From Lachnospiraceae bacterium (GTDB taxonomy: Bacteria > Bacillota > Clostridia > Lachnospirales > Lachnospiraceae), in assembly GCA_900770785.1 (NCBI GenBank), contig CAAGLJ010000093.1:1-7327 (forward strand): a stretch of DNA of 7,327 bases, written 5' to 3'. Below, piece by piece: positions 1-4,601 of this stretch. The notes beneath the pieces are model-generated. The model did no database searches and was not told the DNA's origin. It was given only the letters and a program-made list of their open reading frames with translations. Positions within the stretch are counted from its first letter, which is position 1; every line of letters starts with the position of its first letter. The position numbers were made by a program, and so were the translations under genes.

Positions 1-386
1 CCTTCCTTCTGATTGACAGGATCACAGAATGTATTCCCGGAAAATCAGCTACGGGCAGAAAATGTGTTACCGCTAATGAAATGTATTTTTTGGGGCATTT
101 TCCTGAAAAACACGTTATGCCGGGAGTGCTGATTATTGAAGCTCTGGCTCAGACCGGTGCAGTAGCCCTTTTAATGGAAGAAGAAAACCGGGGGAAAATT
201 GCTCTCTTCGGCGGCATCAAAAAAGCCCGTTTCCGCCGCCAGGTGGTACCCGGTGATGTGCTTACGCTGCACTGTGAAATCGTTACCAGAAGGGGCCCTG
301 TGGGAATAGGAAAAGCTGTTGCCTGCGTGGATGGTGAAGTGGCTGTGGAAGGAGAACTCACATTTGCAATTGACGGGGAAAGTTGA
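1..386 (+). CDS. fabZ: 3-hydroxyacyl-ACP dehydratase FabZ, 5'-truncated by window edge
   Basis: FabZ removes water from (3R)-hydroxyacyl-ACP to give trans-2-enoyl-ACP in the cytosolic type II fatty-acid elongation cycle. The reading frame is open from the first base of the window, with codons starting at position 3, and ends at TGA 384-386. It encodes 127 visible residues against a usual 140-150, so only the first dozen or so are missing. It begins FLLIDRI, the conserved N-terminal FabZ strand. The hot-dog-fold active site is intact: GHFP with the catalytic His, then VMPGVLIIEALAQTGA with the catalytic Glu. The Met at position 81 is internal and is not the start. The gene is probably the tail of a fab cluster lying to the left, which is inferred. 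The related FabA is less likely because the motif spacing and length fit FabZ. Confidence 0.95.
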   Translation, partial: FLLIDRITECIPGKSATGRKCVTANEMYFLGHFPEKHVMPGVLIIEALAQTGAVALLMEEENRGKIALFGGIKKARFRRQVVPGDVLTLHCEIVTRRGPVGIGKAVACVDGEVAVEGELTFAIDGES

Positions 387-417
387 TATACTCTCCATAA
401 GGAAAAGGAGGTAGGTC

Positions 418-855
418 ATGCTTCGGGAATCGTTTATCAGGGTGTATTCCAAATTTAAACTGCATTTTTACCAGAAGGTATTTGAACGCTGGCAGGACAG
501 AGAAGCTTCATTGACCACAGTGGAGACCTTCTGCATGGAAATTATCAATGCAGCCAATGAACCTACCGTAAATGAGTTTGCCAAGCTGGCTAATCTTTCC
601 TCTCCCAATGCTGCCTACAAGGTGAACAACCTGGTGAAAAAGGGATACCTGCAAAAGGTTCAGTCCAGTGAGGATAAACGGGAATACCATCTTAAGGTGA
701 CGAAGAAGTATCTGGACTATTACAATATCAGTTACCAGTATATGGATACGGTGCTTCAGCGAATGGAAGAGCGATTTAACTCTGAGGAGATTAAGATGCT
801 CACCAAAATGTTGAGGATTATGGATGAGGAGCTGATGGCCGAGATTGAAATATAG
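418..855 (+). CDS. MarR-family winged-helix transcriptional regulator, possibly FabT-like
   Basis: This is a 145-residue cytosolic DNA-binding protein of typical MarR length. Helices at about 1-45 and 96-145 would form the dimer interface. The helix-turn-helix lies near residues 51-80 (VNEFAKLANLSSPNAAYKVN, then NLVKKGYL), and a beta wing follows near 81-95 with the characteristic EDKRE turn. The start is set by AAGGAGG at 405-411, six bases before ATG 418. It begins 31 bases after fabZ with no terminator between, so the two are probably co-transcribed. MarR proteins next to fab genes in Firmicutes are often FabT, which represses fatty-acid synthesis with acyl-ACP as co-repressor. That role is inferred from position only, and another ligand is possible. 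Confidence 0.85.
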   Translation: MLRESFIRVYSKFKLHFYQKVFERWQDREASLTTVETFCMEIINAANEPTVNEFAKLANLSSPNAAYKVNNLVKKGYLQKVQSSEDKREYHLKVTKKYLDYYNISYQYMDTVLQRMEERFNSEEIKMLTKMLRIMDEELMAEIEI

Positions 856-874
856 GCTGTAAGTGGTATATACT
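845..874 (+). promoter_or_regulatory. Candidate sigma-A promoter for tdk
   Basis: TTGAAA at 845-850 and TATACT at 869-874 are separated by 18 bases. They overlap the last codons of the MarR gene and sit ahead of tdk. Transcription would start near 881 and give a leader of about 50 bases. The match is good but not perfect, and read-through from the fabZ-marR unit is also possible because no terminator lies between. Confidence 0.45.
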
Positions 875-929
875 GGTTATTGGGTTGAGTCAAAAGTCGG
901 GATTCTATCGTAAAAAGGGAGTGGGAAAC

Positions 930-1532
930 GTGGCAAAGCTGTATTTTTATTATGGGGCAATGGGAAGCTCCAAAACGGCCAATGCACTGATGACAGAATA
1001 TAACTATTCGGAGAGAGGGCAGAAGGCTTTATTGGGCAAAACCAATATTGATACCCGAAACGGTATTTATAAAATCAAATCCCGGATAGGATTGGAAAAG
1101 GACTGTGTCCTTCTCTCAGATATCTGTGCAATGGGGGATGATGAGTTAAAATCCTATGATGCAATTATTGTGGATGAGATTCAGTTTGCCACTCCTGAAC
1201 AGATTGATTTTCTTGCCCGGATTGTGGATCAGTTGTCCGTTCCGGTTCTGTGCTATGGTCTGCGAACCGATTTCCAAACCCGGCTTTTTGAAGGCTCACG
1301 CAGACTTTTAGAACTGGCAGATGAGATCAAAGAGGTAAAAACCGTTTGCTGGTGCGGTAAAAAGGCAACCTGTAATGCCAGATACAATGAGCAGGGCATC
1401 GTAAGGGAAGGCTCTCAGGTCCTTCTGGGGGCAAATGATGAATACGTTGCTCTTTGCCGCAAGCACTTTATGGAGGGAAAGCTGTATGGGGCTCATGAGG
1501 TTTCATCCTCATTTTTCAATTCTTATCTTTAG
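930..1532 (+). CDS. tdk: Thymidine kinase (type II, cytosolic)
   Basis: Phosphorylates thymidine to dTMP with ATP in the pyrimidine salvage pathway. With a GTG start at 930 the protein has 200 residues, the usual size. The start is supported by GGGAG at 917-921, eight bases upstream, and because family homology begins at AKLYFYYGAM. An upstream in-frame TTG at 885 would add 15 residues without family resemblance. Visible motifs are the P-loop GAMGSSKT (9-16), KTNIDTR (37-43), the Walker B-like IIVDEIQF (79-86) with the catalytic-base Glu83, and GLRTDFQTRLFEGSRRLLEL (110-129). A structural zinc site is formed by C140, C142, C176 and H179 (CRKH). The lasso loop that closes over thymidine lies between the two zinc pairs. 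It appears complete and functional. No terminator is visible after it; the next promoter begins six bases beyond its stop. Confidence 0.95.
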   Translation: MAKLYFYYGAMGSSKTANALMTEYNYSERGQKALLGKTNIDTRNGIYKIKSRIGLEKDCVLLSDICAMGDDELKSYDAIIVDEIQFATPEQIDFLARIVDQLSVPVLCYGLRTDFQTRLFEGSRRLLELADEIKEVKTVCWCGKKATCNARYNEQGIVREGSQVLLGANDEYVALCRKHFMEGKLYGAHEVSSSFFNSYL

Positions 1533-1537
1533 ATTCA

Positions 1538-1568
1538 TTGACTAAATCAGAAAATATGGTAATATAAT
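1538..1568 (+). promoter_or_regulatory. Promoter of the type III antitoxin RNA
   Basis: TTGACT at 1538-1543 is followed 16 bases later by TAATAT (1560-1565), which is preceded by an extended TGG. An overlapping TATAAT at 1563-1568 gives a 19-base spacer. Either choice places the transcription start at about 1572-1575, at the first base or so of the antitoxin unit. This is the arrangement expected in ToxIN-type loci, where one strong promoter serves both the RNA and, by read-through, the toxin. Confidence 0.7.
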
Positions 1569-1574
1569 ATTCAG

Positions 1575-1610
1575 AGGTGAGTCCTACCGTAAAGTGTGAC
1601 TGCTAAAAGC
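1575..1610 (+). other. ToxI-like pseudoknot unit inside the antitoxin RNA
   Basis: Two interlocking short stems are possible here. GGT 1576-1578 can pair with ACC 1586-1588. AGTC 1580-1583, which lies in that loop, can pair with GACT 1598-1601. This is an H-type pseudoknot, the fold known for ToxI. The A-rich end TAAAAG (1604-1609) is where a ToxN enzyme would be expected to cut. The unit is about 36 bases, like known ToxI and AntiQ repeats. A weak local alternative pairs GCT 1602-1604 with AGC 1608-1610. Confidence 0.65.
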
Positions 1611-1612
1611 GT

Positions 1613-1635
1613 TAGTAGCTCTAATGGAGTTACTA
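1613..1635 (+). other. Second hairpin of the antitoxin RNA
   Basis: TAGTAGCTC (1613-1621) and GAGTTACTA (1627-1635) form a nine-pair stem with one G-U pair and a five-base loop. It has no T-run of its own and lies one base before the terminator stem, so it is not a separate terminator. It occupies the place where a second antitoxin repeat would be expected. Its role is unknown; it could be a boundary structure or a remodelled repeat. Confidence 0.55.
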
Positions 1636-1636
1636 C

Positions 1637-1672
1637 AAAGATGGCTATGCGTTTTGCATAGCCATCTTTTTT
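1637..1672 (+). terminator. Intrinsic terminator between antitoxin RNA and toxin gene
   Basis: AAAGATGGCTATGC (1637-1650) is perfectly complementary to 1656-1669, giving a 14-pair stem with loop GTTTT, and the run of six T at 1667-1672 completes the terminator. It should end most transcripts, so that antitoxin RNA greatly exceeds toxin mRNA. Only read-through transcripts would carry the toxin gene, whose ribosome binding site starts at the very next base. Confidence 0.9.
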
Positions 1673-1680
1673 AAAGGAGG
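1673..1680 (+). promoter_or_regulatory. Toxin ribosome binding site abutting the terminator
   Basis: AAAGGAGG directly follows the T-run of the terminator, and only three bases (TTT) separate it from ATG 1684. The Shine-Dalgarno match is full but the spacing is shorter than the usual 5-9 bases. This may reduce translation of the toxin, and it fixes ATG 1684 as the start. Confidence 0.7.
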
Positions 1681-1683
1681 TTT

Positions 1684-2187
1684 ATGAGAGTAGATTTTAA
1701 TTTATACAAAGTAGATATGAAATATATACGTAATTTACATAATGTTGATGATAAGGTACTTTCAGTTTCACCACAGACTGGTAAAGATAATCGGGTCTTC
1801 ATCGGAATTATAGTTGTTTGTAATACGCATAAATATTGCATTCCTTTGTCTTCACCTAAAATCAAGCACAAAACGATGAAAAATTCGATGGATTTTTCTA
1901 AAATTGAAGTGAATGGAAAGCTGTTGGGTGTTCTGAATTTTAATCTTATGATACCTGTTGAAGAAAAACAACTACAGCTTTTCGATACAACTATCTTCAA
2001 GCGGGATCGTGAAAATATCAAAATCTACAAATACCTGTGTGAACAGGAACTTGAGTGGTGCCGCGCTAATAGCGAAATCATCTGTAATAAAGCAAATGTA
2101 TTATACAAAAAGTATATTTCAAATTTTCTTTTTCCCCAAAGCTGCTTAGCATTCTTTAACCTGACCATTCTCTTAATTTCCCTTTGA
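1684..2187 (+). CDS. ToxN/AbiQ-family type III toxin endoribonuclease
   Basis: The 167-residue product reads as a ToxN-family toxin, a cytosolic sequence-specific endoribonuclease that cuts mRNA and its own antitoxin RNA. Family features in order are LYKVDMKYIRNL (7-18), VDDKVL (21-26), RVFIGIIV (37-44), HKYCIPLSSPK (49-59), LGVLNFNLMIPV (81-92), and YLCEQELEWCRANSEII (117-133). From memory of Pectobacterium ToxN, Ser56, Ser57 and Lys59 match its catalytic Thr52, Ser53 and Lys55, and Arg37 takes the place of Lys33. The context (promoter, structured RNA, terminator, then toxin) supports the call independently of the protein. The gene is visibly more AT-rich than its neighbours, which suggests acquisition by transfer. 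The last part, after about residue 145, is hydrophobic and lacks the acidic C-terminal helix I expect; it may be divergent or recombined. The toxin may belong to the ToxN, AbiQ or CptN branch; this cannot be decided here. Confidence 0.85.
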   Translation: MRVDFNLYKVDMKYIRNLHNVDDKVLSVSPQTGKDNRVFIGIIVVCNTHKYCIPLSSPKIKHKTMKNSMDFSKIEVNGKLLGVLNFNLMIPVEEKQLQLFDTTIFKRDRENIKIYKYLCEQELEWCRANSEIICNKANVLYKKYISNFLFPQSCLAFFNLTILLISL

Positions 2188-2217
2188 TGCCCGTTTTTTT
2201 GTAACAGTGGCATTTTA
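2187..2217 (+). terminator. Weak candidate terminator after the toxin gene
   Basis: ATGCC (2187-2191) can pair with GGCAT (2209-2213), and inside it GTT (2193-2195) can pair with AAC (2203-2205). A short T-rich run (TTTTAT) follows. The stem is short and interrupted, and the longest T-run is in the loop, so termination here would be inefficient. The remaining bases to 2293 hold no gene or other clear signal. Confidence 0.3.
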
Positions 2218-2293
2218 TATCACTCTGTTTTCTTATAGCCCATGCCTATAACCAATCATAAAATTTGCCAATAGAAAAATGTGGAAATAGTAG

Positions 2294-2322
2294 TTGACAG
2301 AATCACTCTGCCTGCATATACT
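2294..2322 (+). promoter_or_regulatory. Sigma-A promoter of the cysteine transport operon
   Basis: TTGACA (2294-2299) and TATACT (2317-2322) are separated by exactly 17 bases, so the promoter is close to consensus. Transcription should start near 2329, giving a leader of about 45 bases before ATG 2374. That leader is too short for a T-box or SAM riboswitch, so control is more likely by a protein repressor at or near the promoter. Confidence 0.8.
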
Positions 2323-2330
2323 ACATATAT

Positions 2331-2349
2331 ACCTACTAGGCGAGTAGGT
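2331..2349 (+). promoter_or_regulatory. Inverted repeat at the operon start, candidate operator
   Basis: ACCTACT (2331-2337) and AGTAGGT (2343-2349) are perfect seven-base arms around a five-base centre, lying just after the predicted transcription start. Within it CCTACTAGG is itself a near-palindrome. A related ATATACTAC overlaps the -10 region, so the motif ATATAC(C)TAC occurs twice in a row. This is typical of a repressor site. A cysteine-responsive Rrf2/CymR-type regulator would fit the operon's function, but that is a guess; the site could also act as a short mRNA hairpin. Confidence 0.45.
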
Positions 2350-2373
2350 TATAAAAGAAAGGGACGAGGTAAC

Positions 2374-3045
2374 ATGGATTATTCATTTATTGCAGAATAT
2401 GCACCTCTCTATCTGGAGGCTGCATTACTGACGATAAAGATTGCTGCAAGTGGAATCTTGGGTGCCTTTGTGGTTGGAATCGTCTGTTGTCTGATCAGAG
2501 AGCTGAAGATACCGGTTCTTGCTGCACTTGTGCAGATTTATATAGAACTTTCCAGAAATACGCCGCTGTTGATTCAGCTGTTTTTTCTCTATTTTGGTTT
2601 ACCCAAGCTGGGCATTGTACTAAGCTCTCAAGCCTGCGGAATAATCGGTCTGATTTTTCTGGGAGGCAGCTATATGGCAGAGGGCTTCAGAACCGGCATA
2701 GACAACGTGCCGAGGATTCAGCGGGAGGCAGCTTACAGTCTGGGGATGACGAAGACCCAGACCTTTTGGAAGATTATTCTGCCCCAGGCGGTAGCCACGT
2801 CGGTGCCGGTATTTTGTGCAAACAGTATTTTTTTGATTAAGGAAACGTCTGTTTTCAGTGCGGTGGCTCTGGCAGATTTGATGTACGTCACTAAGGACTT
2901 AATCGGTCTTTATTATAGAACCGACGAGGCTCTTTTGATGCTGGTTATTTCCTATCTGATTATTTTACTGCCAATTTCCTTAATCAGTTCCTGGATAGAA
3001 AGGAGGGTGCGGTATGCAGGATATGGGAATACAGGTTCTCTTTGA
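2374..3045 (+). CDS. Amino-acid ABC transporter permease 1 (HisM family)
   Basis: This 223-residue integral membrane subunit of a polar amino-acid importer probably pairs with the next permease to form the channel. Hydrophobic segments lie near residues 16-40, 50-75, 86-104, 140-165 and 185-206. The family signature IYIELSRNTPLLIQLFFLYF (55-74) and the cytoplasmic EAA loop around 118-138 (REAAYSLGMT, then IILPQA), which docks on the ATPase, are both present. The start is ATG 2374, after a GGGACGAGG ribosome site, because family homology begins there. An upstream in-frame GTG at 2281 lies before the promoter and is rejected. It is the first gene of the operon, and its end overlaps the next gene by 32 bases. 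Cysteine or a related sulfur amino acid is the likely substrate, judged from the binding protein downstream. Confidence 0.92.
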   Translation: MDYSFIAEYAPLYLEAALLTIKIAASGILGAFVVGIVCCLIRELKIPVLAALVQIYIELSRNTPLLIQLFFLYFGLPKLGIVLSSQACGIIGLIFLGGSYMAEGFRTGIDNVPRIQREAAYSLGMTKTQTFWKIILPQAVATSVPVFCANSIFLIKETSVFSAVALADLMYVTKDLIGLYYRTDEALLMLVISYLIILLPISLISSWIERRVRYAGYGNTGSL

Positions 3046-3691
3046 GGGAATCAACCTCCAAAGACTCCTGGCGGGACTTTGGGTATCCTTAAGACTTGCT
3101 CTGATTTCTATGGCATTTTCCGTAATTCTGGGGATTCTTCTGGGAATGGTGATGGCAGGGAAAAATAAGCTGATTGGCTTTCTTTGCCGTATTTATCTGG
3201 AAACGGTAAGAATTTTACCCCAGCTGGTGCTTCTGTTTTTAGTCTATTTTGGAGCAGCAAAGCATTTGGGAGTGGACATCCGGGGAGAACAGGCAGCCAT
3301 TATTGTATTCACCTTTTGGGGAACGGCAGAAATGGGAGACCTGGTGCGAAGTGCTCTGATTTCCATTCCAAAACATCAGTATGAGAGCGGCTACAGCCTG
3401 GGACTGACCAAAATACAGGTTTATCGACAGATTATTCTGCCCCAGACCTTTCGTCGGCTGCTACCCTCAGGAGTGAACCTGCTGACCAGAATGATAAAGA
3501 CCACATCCCTGGTGGTTTTGATTGGTGTGGTAGAGGTGGTAAAGGTAGGAAAGCAGATTATTGACGCTTCACGTTATCAGAACCCCAAGGCCGCATTGTG
3601 GATTTATGGAGCCATATTTTTACTGTATTTTGCAGTTTGCTTTCCCATTTCCAGACTCTCCGCTTTTCTGGAAAAAAGGCTGAAGGTATAG
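3014..3691 (+). CDS. Amino-acid ABC transporter permease 2 (HisM family)
   Basis: This is the second membrane subunit of the importer, 225 residues long. Hydrophobic stretches lie near 20-48, 60-82, 92-104, 163-180 and 195-215. It has the signature RIYLETVRILPQLVLLFLVY (59-78) and an EAA-type loop at 124-144 in which ESGYSLGLTK replaces the canonical EAA start, followed by QIILPQ. AGGAGG at 3001-3006 lies seven bases before ATG 3014, inside the first permease gene. The 32-base overlap points to translational coupling and equal amounts of the two subunits. Here the usual R-x-TP is RILP, a modest deviation. Heterodimeric permeases of this kind are common in amino-acid importers. Confidence 0.92.
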   Translation: MQDMGIQVLFEGINLQRLLAGLWVSLRLALISMAFSVILGILLGMVMAGKNKLIGFLCRIYLETVRILPQLVLLFLVYFGAAKHLGVDIRGEQAAIIVFTFWGTAEMGDLVRSALISIPKHQYESGYSLGLTKIQVYRQIILPQTFRRLLPSGVNLLTRMIKTTSLVVLIGVVEVVKVGKQIIDASRYQNPKAALWIYGAIFLLYFAVCFPISRLSAFLEKRLKV

Positions 3692-3751
3692 AACCAAAGA
3701 AGAGGGCAGGGATGCCGTGACAGTAAAAATAGAAGCAGAATAGAGGTAACT

Positions 3752-4507
3752 ATGAAAGAACTGATTTTACAGACCAATGGCCTGAGCAAGTCCTTTGATC
3801 AGGGAGCGGTTGTTTTAAACAAGATTAATTTTTCCATCCACAAGGGAGAGGTTGTAGTAATCGTAGGCCCTTCCGGCTGTGGAAAAAGTACCTTCCTTCG
3901 TTGCCTGAATCTTCTTGAGGAAGCAGACAGCGGAGAAATTCTCCTGGAAGGAGAAGTAATTAATCGGGAAAAAAAGAATATGCACAGAGTCAGAGAGCAG
4001 ATTGGGATGGTTTTTCAAAGCTATGACCTTTTTCCTCATAAAACCGTAATGGAAAATATTATCCTGGCGCCTTTGCTGGTACAGAAGCGGGATAAAGGAG
4101 AAGTAAGGCAGGAGGCGGAAAAGCTGCTTGAGCGGGTAGGCTTAAAGGAAAAAGCGAAAAGCTATCCCCGGCAGTTATCCGGTGGACAAAAGCAGAGAGT
4201 GGCCATCGTCAGATCCCTGATTATGCATCCAAAGGTACTTCTTCTGGACGAGATTACGGCAGCCCTGGATCCGGAAATGGTTCGGGAAGTGTTACAGGTG
4301 GTGCTGGAGCTGGCAAAAGAGGGAATGACCATGATTATTGTAACCCACGAAATGGAGTTTGCCAAAGCGGTAGCCGACAGGGTGATTTTTCTGGATCATG
4401 GTGAAATTGTGGAGGAGGAAAAGCCAGAGGAATTTTTCAACTATCCGAAAACAGACAGGGCCAAACAATTCTTGAATACCTTTCACTATGAGGCTTTGGA
4501 AATTTAG
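3752..4507 (+). CDS. Amino-acid ABC transporter ATP-binding protein
   Basis: This is the 251-residue cytoplasmic ATPase that energises the importer. All nucleotide-binding elements are present: Walker A GPSGCGKST (39-47), Q-loop Gln89 in MVFQSYDLFPH, signature LSGGQKQRV (142-150), Walker B VLLLDE (162-167), D-loop ALD (171-173) and switch His199. The family is GlnQ/HisP/TcyC, polar amino-acid uptake. The Walker B continuation is DEITAALDPE where many relatives have DEPTSALDPE; the catalytic Glu is kept, so activity is expected. GAGG at 3743-3746 precedes ATG 3752. The 60-base gap after the second permease contains no gene or terminator, so it belongs to the same operon. Confidence 0.95.
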   Translation: MKELILQTNGLSKSFDQGAVVLNKINFSIHKGEVVVIVGPSGCGKSTFLRCLNLLEEADSGEILLEGEVINREKKNMHRVREQIGMVFQSYDLFPHKTVMENIILAPLLVQKRDKGEVRQEAEKLLERVGLKEKAKSYPRQLSGGQKQRVAIVRSLIMHPKVLLLDEITAALDPEMVREVLQVVLELAKEGMTMIIVTHEMEFAKAVADRVIFLDHGEIVEEEKPEEFFNYPKTDRAKQFLNTFHYEALEI

Positions 4508-4552
4508 ATGCAGAAAAGTAAAAGCATGAAAATAATGCGAATACAATAGGAA

Positions 4553-4577
4553 CCAGGAAGAGCAAAGGCTCTTTTGG
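4553..4577 (+). other. Intercistronic hairpin before the binding-protein gene
   Basis: AAGAGC (4558-4563) and GCTCTT (4568-4573) form a six-pair stem with loop AAAG, and CCA 4553-4555 can add pairs with TGG 4575-4577 across a small internal loop. It is followed by only a few T bases. It could be a weak attenuator, or an mRNA-stabilising or processing element that lets the binding protein be made at a different level from the membrane subunits. No convincing promoter lies in this 94-base gap. Confidence 0.4.
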
Positions 4578-4601
4578 TATAGATTAAAGGAGGAAAATAT
4601 T

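Larger units (their letters stand above)
1572..1672 (+). ncRNA. Probable type III antitoxin RNA (ToxI/AntiQ/CptI-like)
   Basis: This is a non-coding stretch of about 100 bases between a strong promoter and an intrinsic terminator, directly upstream of a ToxN-family toxin gene. That position defines type III antitoxins. In such systems the toxin endoribonuclease cuts the RNA into repeat units, and each folded pseudoknot binds and inhibits a toxin protomer. The transcript begins with AGGTGA and then CTACC, AAGTG and GCTAAAA, a block order recalled from the ToxI repeat of Pectobacterium. After this unit come a nine-pair hairpin (1613-1635) and the terminator hairpin (1637-1669). Only one clear pseudoknot unit is visible, whereas family members normally carry two or more in tandem. 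Confidence rests on position, motif resemblance and the neighbouring toxin; no RNA search was run. Confidence 0.8.

Noticed and set aside
885..929. In-frame TTG start that would lengthen thymidine kinase by 15 residues
   Set aside because: The added residues do not resemble the family. GTG 930 has a well-spaced GGGAG site and gives the usual 200-residue length.
1575..1610. PreQ1-type riboswitch, suggested by the short H-type pseudoknot
   Set aside because: The downstream gene is a ToxN-family toxin and not a queuosine gene, and the motif order matches ToxI units.
1569..1683. CRISPR array or insertion-sequence end
   Set aside because: No regularly spaced repeats with unique spacers, no transposase gene and no terminal inverted repeats. 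The structures are fully explained as antitoxin RNA plus terminator.
2025..2213. Minus-strand reading frame of 62 codons with a basic, protein-like start
   Set aside because: No ribosome site or recognisable family, it overlaps the toxin gene on the other strand, and a stop codon lies two codons upstream of its Met. Kept only as a hint of a recombination junction.
2281..2373. In-frame GTG start that would lengthen the first permease by 31 residues
   Set aside because: It lies upstream of the -35 box of a near-consensus promoter, has no ribosome site, and the added residues are unlike the family. ATG 2374 fits.
2200..2373. SAM riboswitch or T-box leader before the cysteine operon
   Set aside because: The leader after the predicted start is only about 45 bases, with no T-box or S-box core and no terminator-antiterminator pair.
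3692..3751. Tiny reading frame (GTG 3718 to TAG) between second permease and ATPase
   Set aside because: Only eight codons and no convincing ribosome site; it is ordinary spacer within the operon.
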